A stretch of DNA of 64,000 nt from CALMKX01 sp036274895 (GCA_036274895.1 DASUEU010000049.1:260654-324653); one strand, 5' to 3'; positions 1 to 8,339 are shown, counted from the stretch's first letter. Numbers and translations are program-made. Notes: a model not told the origin generated them from the letters alone.

Positions 1-1
1 C

Positions 2-478
2 CGCTGGGTCCGCCCGGAGGGCATGCACCTCACCCTGGCCTTCCTGGGCGAGGTGGCGCCGGCCCGGCTGCCCTTCCTGATCGCGACTCTGGCCGAGGTC
101 TGCGCCCGCCACCCCCCCTTCCCGCTGCGTGTCGAGGGGGCAGGGGCCTTCCCTCCGCGGGGCCCGAGCCGGGCGCTGTGGCTGGGGTGCCCGGCCGGAG
201 CGGCCCTGGCGCCCTTCCAGCGGGCGGTGGCCGAACAGGCCGCGGCGGCCGTAGGCCTCACCCCCGAGGCCCGGCCCTTCCATCCCCACCTCACCTTGGC
301 CCGCACTCCGGAGCCCTGGCGCCGCGACGCCGTCGAGCGCCTGGTGGCCGCCGCCGCGGGCCGGAGCTTCGGCGAACCCTTCGAGGTGACAGAGGGCGTG
401 CTGATGGAGAGCGAGCTCGCCCCGGGCGGCTCCCGTTACCGGGCCCTCGAGCGCTTCGCCCTCGGGGGAGCGGCGTGA
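2..478 (+). CDS. thpR: RNA 2',3'-cyclic phosphodiesterase (2'-5' RNA ligase family), 5' end cut by window
   Basis: Member of the 2H phosphoesterase superfamily, which opens 2',3'-cyclic phosphates on RNA and can act as a 2'-5' RNA ligase in vitro. The two hallmark H-x-T-L motifs are present: HLTL right after the first visible Met and FHPHLTLAR about 90 residues later. The reading frame is open to the left edge and translates as RWVRPEG before the first ATG at 23, which is the family's usual lead-in to motif 1, so the true start lies outside the window and ATG 23 is not the start. The stop overlaps the GTG start of plsY, so the gene is translationally coupled to the phospholipid genes downstream. 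Confidence 0.88.
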   Translation, partial: RWVRPEGMHLTLAFLGEVAPARLPFLIATLAEVCARHPPFPLRVEGAGAFPPRGPSRALWLGCPAGAALAPFQRAVAEQAAAAVGLTPEARPFHPHLTLARTPEPWRRDAVERLVAAAAGRSFGEPFEVTEGVLMESELAPGGSRYRALERFALGGAA

Positions 479-1107
479 AGGCGGCCTTGATCGTCGCCGG
501 CTCCTACCTGCTGGGGTCGGTCTCGTTCTCCTACCTGATCGTCCGTTACCTGGTGGGGGAGGACATCCGCTCCCTGGGCAGCGGCAATGCCGGGGCCACC
601 AACGTGCTGCGTACCACCGGCACCAAGGCGGGCCTCCTGACCCTGCTCTGTGACGTCGGCAAGGGGGCCGGGGCGGTGGCGGTGGCCAAGCTGCTGGACG
701 GCGGCGCTTGGGTGGTGGGTCTCGCGGCCCTGGCGGTGGTGGCGGGGCACTGCTTCCCCGTGTTCCTGAGCTTTCGGGGCGGCAAAGGGGTCGCCACCGG
801 CGCGGGGGTGGCGGCGGTGCTGACCCCCTTGCCCCTGGCCGTGGCCATCCTGCTCTTCGCCCTGGTGGTGTGGCGCACCGGCTACGTGGCCCTGGGCTCG
901 CTCGCCGCGGCCGTGGCCGTGCCCACCGCGGCTCTCGGCTTCGGCCGCCTGGGCTGGGGGCCGCCCGTCACCCGCGAGCTGCTCGGCACGCTCGGCGGGG
1001 TGGTGGCGATGATCGTCTTCCAGCATCGGATCAACCTGCGGCGTCTCCGGGAGAAGAGCGAGGCCCGGCTCTCGGATGACGCCCGCGTCGCGAGGAGGCA
1101 GCCCTGA
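475..1107 (+). CDS. plsY: Acyl-phosphate:glycerol-3-phosphate acyltransferase PlsY
   Basis: Integral membrane enzyme that transfers an acyl group from acyl-phosphate to sn-glycerol-3-phosphate, the first acylation of phospholipid synthesis. The 210-residue product has the usual PlsY length and its three conserved loops: GSGNAGATNVLR near residue 36, GHCFPVFLSFRGGKG near residue 91 and HRINLRRL near residue 182, separated by hydrophobic helices. I chose the GTG at 475 because it overlaps the thpR stop (GTGA) and gives a standard N-terminus; a longer open frame upstream is only the shadow of thpR. It is followed at once by gpsA, which makes its substrate glycerol-3-phosphate. Confidence 0.93.
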   Translation: MKAALIVAGSYLLGSVSFSYLIVRYLVGEDIRSLGSGNAGATNVLRTTGTKAGLLTLLCDVGKGAGAVAVAKLLDGGAWVVGLAALAVVAGHCFPVFLSFRGGKGVATGAGVAAVLTPLPLAVAILLFALVVWRTGYVALGSLAAAVAVPTAALGFGRLGWGPPVTRELLGTLGGVVAMIVFQHRINLRRLREKSEARLSDDARVARRQP

Positions 1108-2117
1108 TGGAGATCAGCGTTCTCGGTTCCGGCTCCTGGGGCACGGCCCTCGCCCTCCACCTGGCCGCCTCCGGGCACCCGGTCCGGCTCTGGGCCCGCC
1201 GCGAGGAGTTCGCCGCCGAGCTGGCGAGGGACCGCGAGAACCGCCGCTACCTGCCGGGCGTGAGCTTTCCGGAGTCCCTGACCGTCACGGCCCGGCTGGA
1301 GGAGACGGTCGATGCCGAGGTGGTGCTCTTCGTGCCGCCCTCCCACGGCTTCCGCGAGCTGGCCCGGCGCTACTTCGCCGTCCACCCCGTGGGGCGGCCG
1401 GCGGTGGTGGTCTCGGCCACCAAGGGAGTGGAGACCGATACCCTGTGCCGGATGAGCGAGGTCGCCGCGGAGGAGGCCGCCCGGGCCGGTCGGGGGCTGC
1501 GCTTCGCCGTGCTCTCCGGCCCGACCTTCGCGGCCGAGCTGGCGCGCAACGCCCCGACGGCGGCGGTGGTCGCCTCCTCGGACGCGAGCCTCGCCGAGGA
1601 GCTGCGCGAGACCCTAGCCACGCCCACCTTCCGGCTCTACTCCTCCCACGACGCGGTCGGCGTGGAGCTGGGCGGCACGGCCAAGAACGTCATCGCCATC
1701 GCCGCCGGCGTGGTCTCCGGGCTCGGGCTCGGCCACAACACCCTGGCCGTGCTGATCACCCGCGGCCTGCACGAGATGACCCGCCTGGGTGTGGCCTACG
1801 ACGCCGAGCTGCGCACCTTTTCGGGCCTCTCCTGCCTGGGTGACCTGGTGCTCACCTGCACCGGCGGGCTGTCGCGCAATCGGCAGATCGGCATCGAGCT
1901 GGCCAAGGGACGGGCTCTGGAGGAGGTCCTCGCCTCCTCCCCCTTCGTCGGCGAGGGGGTGCGCAACTCGGCCTCGATCGCCCGCCTCGCCGAGGCGCGG
2001 GGGGTGGAGATGCCGATCACCGAGCAGATGATGCAGGTGGTGTGGCAGGCCAAGCCGGTGAAGGCGGCGGTGGCGGCGTTGATGACCCGCGATCTCAAGC
2101 ACGAGGCGGAGCTTTGA
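1107..2117 (+). CDS. gpsA: NAD(P)H-dependent glycerol-3-phosphate dehydrogenase
   Basis: Cytoplasmic enzyme that reduces dihydroxyacetone phosphate to sn-glycerol-3-phosphate for phospholipid synthesis. The Rossmann motif GSGSWG lies at residues 7-12, the conserved TKG with Lys106 follows, and the catalytic region GGTAKN with Lys193 is intact; 336 residues is the typical length. The start codon overlaps the plsY stop (TGATG) and is preceded by a clear GAGGAGG ribosome-binding site at about 1092. Together with plsY it forms a compact lipid-precursor pair, and guaA follows 10 bases later. Confidence 0.95.
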   Translation: MEISVLGSGSWGTALALHLAASGHPVRLWARREEFAAELARDRENRRYLPGVSFPESLTVTARLEETVDAEVVLFVPPSHGFRELARRYFAVHPVGRPAVVVSATKGVETDTLCRMSEVAAEEAARAGRGLRFAVLSGPTFAAELARNAPTAAVVASSDASLAEELRETLATPTFRLYSSHDAVGVELGGTAKNVIAIAAGVVSGLGLGHNTLAVLITRGLHEMTRLGVAYDAELRTFSGLSCLGDLVLTCTGGLSRNRQIGIELAKGRALEEVLASSPFVGEGVRNSASIARLAEARGVEMPITEQMMQVVWQAKPVKAAVAALMTRDLKHEAEL

Positions 2118-2127
2118 AAGGAGAGCG

Positions 2128-3681
2128 ATGAGCGAGCATCAACTCGTCCTGGTCCTCGATTTCGGCAGCCAGTTCACCCAGCTGATCGCGCGGCGGGTGC
2201 GCGAGAGCCGGGTCTACTGCGAGGTTCACCCCTGCACCCTCGAGGCGGCGGAGATCCGCGCCCGGCGGCCGATCGGGGTGATCCTGTCGGGGGGGCCCCA
2301 GAGCGTCTACGAGGACGCAGCGCCGACGGCGGATCCCGGCATCTTCGATCTCGGTGTGCCGGTGCTCGGCGTCTGCTACGGCATGCAGCTGATGGCCCAT
2401 GCGCTGGGAGGGCGGGTCGCCGGCGGGCACGGCCGGGAGTACGGCCGTGCCGAGCTGACCGTGGAGGGAGCGGGGGTGATCCTCGCTGGCCTCGGCCAGG
2501 CCGAGACGGTGTGGATGAGCCACGGCGATCACGTGGCCGAGATGCCCCCCGGCTTCGCCCTGACCGCCTCGAGCGCGACCGTGCCCATCGCCGCCATGGA
2601 GTACGCCGAGCGGGGCCTCTACGCCATCCAGTTCCACCCGGAGGTGTCGCACACCGTCTCGGGGAACGAGATGCTGCGCAACTTCCTCTTCGGGGCCTGC
2701 GGCGCTCGCGGCGACTGGAGCATGCGCTCCTTCGTCGACGAGGCGATCGCCTCGATCCGTGCCCAGGTGGGGCAGGGGTGGGTGCTTTGCGCCCTCTCCG
2801 GCGGAGTGGACTCCTCGGTGGTGGCGGCGTTGCTCGAGCGCGCCCTGCCCGGGCAGGTGCTGGCCCTCTTCGTCGACAATGGGGTGCTGCGCAAGGGGGA
2901 AGCGCAGCAGGTGCTGCGTGCCCTCTCGGAGAACCTCGGCGTGCCGGTGGAGATCGTCGACGCCCGCGAGCGCTTCCTCGCCGGCCTCGCCGGGGTCGTG
3001 GAGCCCGAGCGCAAGCGCAAGGTCATCGGTCACACCTTCATCGAGGTCTTCGAGGAGGAGGCGGCCCGCAGGATGGGAGAGAGCGGCCGGGCTCGCTTTC
3101 TCGCCCAGGGCACGCTCTACCCGGACGTGATCGAGTCGGTGTCGGTGAAGGGCCCATCGGCGGTGATCAAGACCCACCACAACGTGGGCGGCCTGCCCGA
3201 GAAGCTGGGATTCGAGCTGGTCGAGCCGCTAAGGCTGCTGTTCAAGGACGAGGTGCGGCAGCTGGGCCGGGAGCTGGGGCTGCCCGAGGACCTGGTACAG
3301 CGCCACCCCTTCCCGGGTCCGGGTCTGGCGGTGCGCATCCTGGGTGAGGTGACGGCGCAACGGGTGGCGGTGCTCCAGGAGGCGGATGCCATCTTCCTCC
3401 ACGAGCTGCGCGAGAGCGGCTGGTACCCCAAGGTGAGCCAGGCTTTCGCCGTGTTGCTGCCGGTGCAAAGCGTGGGGGTGATGGGCGACGCCCGCACCTA
3501 CGAGGACGTGGTCGCCCTGCGTTCGGTCGATACCCACGACTTCATGACCGCGGATTGGAGCCCCCTGCCCCATGAGCTGCTGGGACGGGTGGCCAACCGC
3601 ATCGTCAACGAGGTGCGCGGGGTCAACCGCGTGGTCTACGACGTCACCAGCAAGCCGCCGGCGACGATCGAATGGGAATGA
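2128..3681 (+). CDS. guaA: GMP synthase (glutamine-hydrolysing)
   Basis: Converts XMP to GMP with glutamine and ATP in purine synthesis. The product has an N-terminal class I glutamine amidotransferase domain with the nucleophile Cys83 in GVCYGMQ and the partner residues His170 and Glu172, then the ATP-pyrophosphatase domain with its P-loop SGGVDSS at residues 224-230, then the C-terminal dimerisation domain ending in the conserved KPPATIEWE. Length 517 is normal. A good AAGGAGAG ribosome-binding site precedes the ATG. It is probably cotranscribed with gpsA, which ends 10 bases before. Confidence 0.97.
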   Translation: MSEHQLVLVLDFGSQFTQLIARRVRESRVYCEVHPCTLEAAEIRARRPIGVILSGGPQSVYEDAAPTADPGIFDLGVPVLGVCYGMQLMAHALGGRVAGGHGREYGRAELTVEGAGVILAGLGQAETVWMSHGDHVAEMPPGFALTASSATVPIAAMEYAERGLYAIQFHPEVSHTVSGNEMLRNFLFGACGARGDWSMRSFVDEAIASIRAQVGQGWVLCALSGGVDSSVVAALLERALPGQVLALFVDNGVLRKGEAQQVLRALSENLGVPVEIVDARERFLAGLAGVVEPERKRKVIGHTFIEVFEEEAARRMGESGRARFLAQGTLYPDVIESVSVKGPSAVIKTHHNVGGLPEKLGFELVEPLRLLFKDEVRQLGRELGLPEDLVQRHPFPGPGLAVRILGEVTAQRVAVLQEADAIFLHELRESGWYPKVSQAFAVLLPVQSVGVMGDARTYEDVVALRSVDTHDFMTADWSPLPHELLGRVANRIVNEVRGVNRVVYDVTSKPPATIEWE

Positions 3682-3701
3682 GGGGGCGGCGGGCCGCCCC
3701 C
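3682..3701. terminator. G+C-rich hairpin between convergent genes
   Basis: GGGGGCGGC is followed by its exact complement GCCGCCCCC with only two bases between, so the real loop must open by a base pair or two. It begins at the guaA stop codon and lies 8 bases from the stop of the convergent RRM gene. There is no T-tract on either side, so termination is likely but weak or factor-assisted. Confidence 0.45.
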
Positions 3702-3709
3702 GGGTCAGA

Positions 3710-4057
3710 CTAGTACCGGCGTCCGCCGCCGCCGCCACCGTAGCCGCCGCGGCCACCGCCACCCCCGCCACCGTAGCCACCGCCGCCGCCCCGACCGCCA
3801 CCACCGCCCTCGCGAGGCCGGGCCTCGTTGACGGTCAGCGACCGACCGTCGACTTCCTTACCGTTCAAGGCGCTGATGGCCGCCTGGGCTTCCTGGTCGC
3901 TATCCATCTCGACGAAGCCGAAGCCTTTGGACTGCCCGGTGCTGCGGTCGGTGATGACCTCGGCGGATCCCACCGAACCGTGAGCGCTGAAGAGCCGCTC
4001 CAGGTCGCTGCTGCCCATGCTGTAACTGAGATTGCCAACGTACAACTTCTTGCCCAT
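3710..4057 (-). CDS. Glycine-rich RNA-binding protein with one RRM
   Basis: A 115-residue protein with a single RNA recognition motif followed by a Gly/Arg-rich tail, the layout of cyanobacterial Rbp and plant GRP-type proteins that bind single-stranded RNA and are often cold-induced. RNP2 (KLYVGNL) sits at residues 3-9 and RNP1 (KGFGFVEM) near residue 45; the tail from about residue 82 is almost only G, R and Y and ends in GGRRY. The ATG at 4057 puts RNP2 at the very N-terminus as in the family and is preceded by GAGGAG; the open frame extends further upstream but that extension has no family character. It is monocistronic and convergent with guaA. Confidence 0.9.
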   Translation of the reverse strand: MGKKLYVGNLSYSMGSSDLERLFSAHGSVGSAEVITDRSTGQSKGFGFVEMDSDQEAQAAISALNGKEVDGRSLTVNEARPREGGGGGRGGGGGYGGGGGGGRGGYGGGGGGRRY

Positions 4058-4220
4058 GTAGGGACTCCTCGGAAAGCCGTCCTCCGGCGCCCCGCCCCTG
4101 ATGGGCAGTGCTCTCAAACGGCAGAAAACTCGTGATGTCGATGCCGGGCTGGCCGGTATCGCGAACTTCGAGATGGGCGACAGGGCCAAGTCAAGCGCTC
4201 CCCGTCGCTAGCAAGAGTAC

Positions 4221-4238
4221 GAAATATGTAAATATTTC
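4221..4238. promoter_or_regulatory. A+T-rich palindrome upstream of RRM gene
   Basis: GAAATAT-GTAA-ATATTTC is a perfect inverted repeat inside an A+T-rich island in otherwise G+C-rich DNA, about 165 bases upstream of the RRM start. It is the only such island nearby and most likely marks the promoter or operator of that gene; the assignment is an inference from position and composition. Confidence 0.35.
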
Positions 4239-4306
4239 CTGACTTTTGCTGGCCCCTAGAGTACTACAACGGCAGCTGCCGTGCTGGGGCGGAGCCAGGA
4301 AGGCAC

Positions 4307-4492
4307 TCAGGCGGCCGGCTGGTCTTCCTCTTGAGGGACCCTCGGGCTGCCTAGGAGGCGGTCCTGGTACTGCTTCTGGAGCTCAATGTAGTAGGCCGCC
4401 AGCCGGGAGGAGCCCTGGCCGAACTGCGCCGAGATCTGAGGGCGGATCGCGCGGATCTCGTCGATGACCGGGTCAGGATGGCGCTGTCTCAT
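4307..4492 (-). CDS. Small toxin-antitoxin-associated hypothetical protein
   Basis: A 61-residue protein with the pattern DPVIDEIRAIRPQIS followed by LAAYYIELQKQYQDRL. Short proteins of this shape (D-x-I-x-E-I-R near the start, an F-G or F-N-x-D segment and a basic helical end) are common next to PIN-domain toxins and are usually regarded as antitoxin-like, but no toxin gene is adjacent here. ATG 4492 follows a GGGAGAG ribosome-binding site. It lies 73 bases downstream of another small leftward gene. The remote resemblance to the antitoxin at 26185-26373 supports a shared class. Function unproven. Confidence 0.55.
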   Translation of the reverse strand: MRQRHPDPVIDEIRAIRPQISAQFGQGSSRLAAYYIELQKQYQDRLLGSPRVPQEEDQPAA

Positions 4493-4564
4493 TGTCTCTC
4501 CCGGCCGAGCTCGTTGGCGTTCGCTGCCGGCCGCTTGAGCGACTGCCGCCAAACACTGCGTCCT

Positions 4565-4792
4565 TCACAGGGCCCGTTCGCACCCTTCCATCACGTCCAG
4601 GAGCGAATCCGGATCCGCGAGATCCACGCTGGTGCGTACGCCGCTGCCGCCGAACGTCGGCAGGCGAGCCGGAGTAGGGCGCTCCTGGCCGGGGTAGACC
4701 AACTCTCCTGGGTCAGTGCCCTTCGGAGGCTCCGGGGCTGAGAGCCTGGTCCAGGCCGCCAAAGCGGGCGGCAGGCGCCGGGTCCTCCGCAT
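4565..4792 (-). CDS. Small protein with VapB-like C-terminal tail, possibly a gene remnant
   Basis: The 75-residue product ends with LPTFGGSGVRTSVDL and then a D-x-x-S-L-L-D-V-M-E segment. This is very like the C-terminal toxin-neutralising tail of many ribbon-helix-helix VapB antitoxins, but the DNA-binding N-terminus expected in front of it is not recognisable; residues 1-40 are a different Arg/Pro-rich stretch. The ATG at 4792 has a strong GAGGAG ribosome-binding site 6 bases upstream. It may be a chimeric or decayed antitoxin whose PIN partner has been lost, or a real small gene paired with the one at 4307-4492. Confidence 0.4.
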   Translation of the reverse strand: MRRTRRLPPALAAWTRLSAPEPPKGTDPGELVYPGQERPTPARLPTFGGSGVRTSVDLADPDSLLDVMEGCERAL

Positions 4793-4847
4793 GGTCGGCT
4801 CCTCGTCGATGCCGCCGAGTATGCCAGCAGAGCCACCCCTCCCGCAT

Positions 4848-4875
4848 TGACAACCTCCCCCCATTGAGCTTGAAT
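4848..4875 (+). promoter_or_regulatory. Candidate sigma-70 promoter of the sdh operon
   Basis: TTGACA at 4848-4853 and TTGAAT at 4870-4875 are separated by 16 bases. The predicted transcription start near 4882 leaves a leader of about 85 bases before sdhC, which itself has a GAGGAG ribosome-binding site. Confidence 0.45.
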
Positions 4876-4967
4876 GCGACTCGGCTTCACCGGTCCCATC
4901 TCCGTGACTCTAGGGCGGTTGTGCCCCGTTTCGTGCGGGCTGCCGCCTCGTCAGCGAGGAGCCTCGA

Positions 4968-5768
4968 ATGGCGCAAGCGGACTTGCTGCAGCGGCGGGCC
5001 TTCGGCCAGACGTCACGCCGCGACGCCTGGTGGCTGGCGCCCCTGGGCGTCTTCGTCGCCCTGGGCTCGTTCATCGTCTACGCCACCTGGGCGGCCTTCC
5101 AGAACGCGCATTACACCCACGGTCCTTACCTCTCGCCGTTCTACTCGCCGGAGATGTGGGGCAGCTCCTCCCACGCCTGGTTCCAGGGCAAGCCGAGCTT
5201 CTGGCCGGACTGGCTGAGCTTCTCGCCGGCCTTCCTGGTGCTGTGGGCGCCGGGCGGCTTCCGCCTCACCTGCTACTACTACCGCGGCGCCTACTACAAG
5301 GCATTCTGGGCGGATCCCCCCTCCTGCGCCGTGGGTGAGCCGCGCAAGAGCTACCGCGGCGAGCACTCCTTCCCCCTGATCCTCCAGAACGTCCACCGCT
5401 ACTTTCTTTACGCCTCGATCGGCCTGCTGCTGATCCTGTCCTACGACGTCTGGAAGGCCCTGTGGTTTCTGGACCCGGCCACCGGGCAAACCCGCTTCGG
5501 CATCGGCGTCGGCACCCTGGTGCTCGCCGCCAACGTCTACTTCCTGGGCAGCTACGCCCTCGGCTGCCACTCTCTACGGCACCTGCTCGGCGGCCGCATC
5601 GACGTGCTCTCCAAGAGACCCGGCCGCCAGCTCGCCTGGCGTTGCTCCAGCTGCCTCAACCGCCGCCACCAGGTCTTCGCTTGGTGCAGCCTTTTCTCGG
5701 TGGCCTTCTCCGACCTCTACGTCCGGCTCTGCTCGATGGGCATCTGGAGCGACTGGAGGCTGCTCTGA
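4968..5768 (+). CDS. Succinate dehydrogenase membrane anchor, Sdh1 (mycobacterial) type
   Basis: A 266-residue membrane protein with about five hydrophobic helices, placed directly before sdhA and sdhB. It resembles the large single anchor subunit of the actinobacterial Sdh1 complex rather than the classic small SdhC/SdhD pair; the segment AHYTHGPYLSPFYSP is characteristic. A Cys/His cluster near the C-terminus, GCHSLRH (C200, H201, H205) and CSSC (C226, C229), followed by H234, matches what would be expected for the membrane Rieske-type Fe-S centre described for mycobacterial Sdh1. The subunit delivers electrons from SdhB to quinone. ATG 4968 has a GAGGAG ribosome-binding site and the stop overlaps the sdhA start. 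The assignment is firm by context; the Rieske role is inferred. Confidence 0.85.
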   Translation: MAQADLLQRRAFGQTSRRDAWWLAPLGVFVALGSFIVYATWAAFQNAHYTHGPYLSPFYSPEMWGSSSHAWFQGKPSFWPDWLSFSPAFLVLWAPGGFRLTCYYYRGAYYKAFWADPPSCAVGEPRKSYRGEHSFPLILQNVHRYFLYASIGLLLILSYDVWKALWFLDPATGQTRFGIGVGTLVLAANVYFLGSYALGCHSLRHLLGGRIDVLSKRPGRQLAWRCSSCLNRRHQVFAWCSLFSVAFSDLYVRLCSMGIWSDWRLL

Positions 5769-7585
5769 TGGCCGACTACCGGACTCTGGACTTCGACGTG
5801 CTGGTGGTCGGCGCCGGCGGCGCCGGTCTGCGGGCCGCCATCGAGGCCTCCGCCGCCGGTGTCTCCGTGGGGGTGGTGTCGAAGTCCCTGCTGGGCAAGG
5901 CCCACACCGTGATGGCCGAGGGCGGCATCGCCGCGGCGATGGCCAACGTCGACGACCGCGACGGCTGGAAGGTCCACTTCGCCGACACCATGCGCGGCGG
6001 CCAGTACGTCAACCACCCGCGCATGGCCGAGCTGCACGCCAAGGAGGCGCCGGACCGGGTGCGGGAGCTGGAAGCCTGGGGCGCCCTCTTCGATCGCACC
6101 GCGGACGGCCGCATCCTCCAGCGCAACTTCGGCGGCCACAAGTACCCGCGCCTGGCCCACGTGGGCGACCGCACCGGCCTCGAGATGATCCGCACCCTCC
6201 AGGACCACGGCGTTCACCGCGGTATCTCCTTCCACATGGAGACCACCCTGCTCGAGCTGCTGACGGCAGAAGGGCGGGTGGTGGGCGCCTTCGGCTACGA
6301 GCGGGAGCGGGGCCGCTTCGTGCTCTTCCGTGCCGGGGCGGTGGTGCTCGCCACCGGCGGCATCGGCCGAGCCTACGAGATCACCTCCAACAGCTGGGAG
6401 TACACCGGCGACGGGCAGGCTCTGGCCTACCACGCCGGCGCCGAGCTGATCGACATGGAGTTCGTACAGTTCCATCCCACCGGCATGGTCTGGCCGCCTT
6501 CGGTGCGCGGCATTCTGGTCACCGAGGGAGTGCGGGGTGAGGGCGGTGTGCTGCGCAACAGCACCGGCAAGCGCTTCATGTTCGACGACATCCCCGAGAA
6601 CTACCGCCACCAGACCGCCGACAACGAGGAGGAAGGCTGGCGCTACACTCAGGGCGACAAGGAAGCCCGCCGCCCCCCCGAGCTCTTGACTCGCGACCAC
6701 GTGGCGCGCTGCATCGTGCGCGAGATCAAGGACGGCCGGGGCAGCCCGCACGGCGGCGTGTTCTTGGACATCTCCTGGATCGCCGAGCGGCTGCCCAACG
6801 CCGCCGAGCACATCAAGAAGAAGCTGCCCAGCATGTACCACCAGTTCAAGGAGCTGGCCGGCATCGACATCACCAAAGAGCCCATGGAGGTGGGCCCCAC
6901 CACCCACTACATGATGGGCGGCGTGAAGGTCGATGCGGACTCCCAGATGTCCACCGTGCCCGGCCTCTTCGCGGCCGGGGAGTGCGCGGCGGGGCTCCAC
7001 GGCGCCAACCGCCTGGGGGGCAACTCCCTTTCGGATCTGCTGGTCTTCGGGCGTCGGGCCGGGGGCCATGCCGCCGAATTCGCCCGCGAGAACGGCCGCG
7101 CCGAAGTCGACCCCGCCCGGGTGGAGGGGGCCGCGGCCCGGGCTTTGGCGCCGTTCGAGCGCGCGCAGGGCGCGGCTGAGGGGCCCTACCAGGTGCAGCA
7201 CAACCTGCAGACCATGATGCAGCGGCTGGTGGGCATCGTGCGCCGGGGCGAGGAGATGGAGCAGGCCCTCGGCGAGCTGGCGGCCCTGCGGCGCCGGGCC
7301 GCGGAGGTGGCGGTGGTGGGCAATCGGGAGTACAACCCGGGCTGGCACACCGCCCTCGACCTCGACTCCCTCCTGACCGTTTCGGAGGCGATCACCCGAT
7401 CGGCACTGATCCGCCGAGAGAGCCGCGGGGCGCACTTCCGCGAGGACTTTCCGGCCAAGGAAGCCGGCTTCGGCAAGGTCAACGTGCGAGTGAGGAAGGG
7501 TGCAGACGGGGAGATGGAGGTCGCGGAAACCCCCACCGTGGAGCTCACCCCGGAGCTTGCCGCTGTCATCGAGGAGATGGGCTGA
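5768..7585 (+). CDS. sdhA: Succinate dehydrogenase flavoprotein subunit
   Basis: Oxidises succinate to fumarate with covalently bound FAD. The dinucleotide-binding motif GAGGAG is at residues 15-20 and His46 in AHTVMAEGG is at the position of covalent FAD attachment. Substrate-site motifs follow: QFHPTG, the RGEGG loop, and HYMMGG with GLHGANRLGGNSL in the capping region. At 605 residues it has normal length. ATG 5768 overlaps the anchor-gene stop (TGATG) and the gene's own stop overlaps sdhB in the same way, so translation of the three subunits is coupled. Confidence 0.96.
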   Translation: MADYRTLDFDVLVVGAGGAGLRAAIEASAAGVSVGVVSKSLLGKAHTVMAEGGIAAAMANVDDRDGWKVHFADTMRGGQYVNHPRMAELHAKEAPDRVRELEAWGALFDRTADGRILQRNFGGHKYPRLAHVGDRTGLEMIRTLQDHGVHRGISFHMETTLLELLTAEGRVVGAFGYERERGRFVLFRAGAVVLATGGIGRAYEITSNSWEYTGDGQALAYHAGAELIDMEFVQFHPTGMVWPPSVRGILVTEGVRGEGGVLRNSTGKRFMFDDIPENYRHQTADNEEEGWRYTQGDKEARRPPELLTRDHVARCIVREIKDGRGSPHGGVFLDISWIAERLPNAAEHIKKKLPSMYHQFKELAGIDITKEPMEVGPTTHYMMGGVKVDADSQMSTVPGLFAAGECAAGLHGANRLGGNSLSDLLVFGRRAGGHAAEFARENGRAEVDPARVEGAAARALAPFERAQGAAEGPYQVQHNLQTMMQRLVGIVRRGEEMEQALGELAALRRRAAEVAVVGNREYNPGWHTALDLDSLLTVSEAITRSALIRRESRGAHFREDFPAKEAGFGKVNVRVRKGADGEMEVAETPTVELTPELAAVIEEMG

Positions 7586-8334
7586 TGGCCAAGGTGACCT
7601 TCAAGATCTGGCGCGGGGATGCTACCGGCGGCGGCCTCGCGGAGTACCAGACCGAGGTCGGCGCGGGCATGGTGGTGCTCGACGCCGTCCACCAGATCCA
7701 GGCCGAGTCCGCCGGCGACCTCGCCGTGCGCTGGAACTGCAAGGCCGGCAAGTGCGGCTCCTGCTCGGCGGAGGTCAACGGCAAGCCGCGCCTGATGTGC
7801 ATGACCCGCCTCGCAGACTTGCCGCTCGAGGAGGGGGTGACCGTCGAGCCCATGCGGGCCTTCCCCACGGTCAAGGATCTGGTGACCGACGTTTCCTGGA
7901 ACTACGAGGTCAAAAAGCGGATCAAGCCGTTCAAGCCGCGCGAGCCCGACGCGCCGGACGGCACCTGGCGCATCGCCCAGGAGGACGTCGAGCGGGTGCA
8001 GGAGTTCCGCAAGTGCATCGAGTGCTACCTCTGCCAGGACGTCTGTCACGTCCTGCGCGAGCACCAGCTCCATGCCGAGTTCATCGGCCCGCGCTTCCTG
8101 GTCTACGCCGCGGCCCTGGAGATGCACCCCTTGGATACCGAGGATCGCCTGAAGGACCTCAAGGACGAGCACGGGGTCGGCTACTGCAACATCACCAAGT
8201 GCTGCACCAAGGTCTGCCCCGAAGGCATCACCATCACGGACAATGCGATCATCCCGCTCAAGGAGCGAGTGGTGGATGAGTTCTACGATCCGCTGAAGAA
8301 GCTCGTGGACCTCTTCCGCCGCCGAGGGAGCTGA
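7585..8334 (+). CDS. sdhB: Succinate dehydrogenase iron-sulfur subunit
   Basis: Relays electrons from SdhA to the membrane anchor through three Fe-S clusters. Cluster ligands are all visible: the [2Fe-2S] set C52, C57, C60 and C72; the [4Fe-4S] motif CIECYLCQDVC (C144-C154); and the third set around C201, C206, C207 and C211 (KCCTKVCPEG). At 249 residues it is the normal size. Its start overlaps the sdhA stop and the next gene begins 5 bases after its stop, so the unit is a four-gene operon. Confidence 0.96.
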   Translation: MAKVTFKIWRGDATGGGLAEYQTEVGAGMVVLDAVHQIQAESAGDLAVRWNCKAGKCGSCSAEVNGKPRLMCMTRLADLPLEEGVTVEPMRAFPTVKDLVTDVSWNYEVKKRIKPFKPREPDAPDGTWRIAQEDVERVQEFRKCIECYLCQDVCHVLREHQLHAEFIGPRFLVYAAALEMHPLDTEDRLKDLKDEHGVGYCNITKCCTKVCPEGITITDNAIIPLKERVVDEFYDPLKKLVDLFRRRGS

Positions 8335-8339
8335 ACGCC

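Noticed and set aside
178..474. N-terminal extension of plsY to an upstream ATG
   Set aside because: The extension is an out-of-frame shadow of thpR; PlsY homologues start at the GTG overlap.
4058..4189. 44-residue N-terminal extension of the RRM protein
   Set aside because: RRM proteins of this type begin directly before RNP2, and the ribosome-binding site fits the ATG at 4057.
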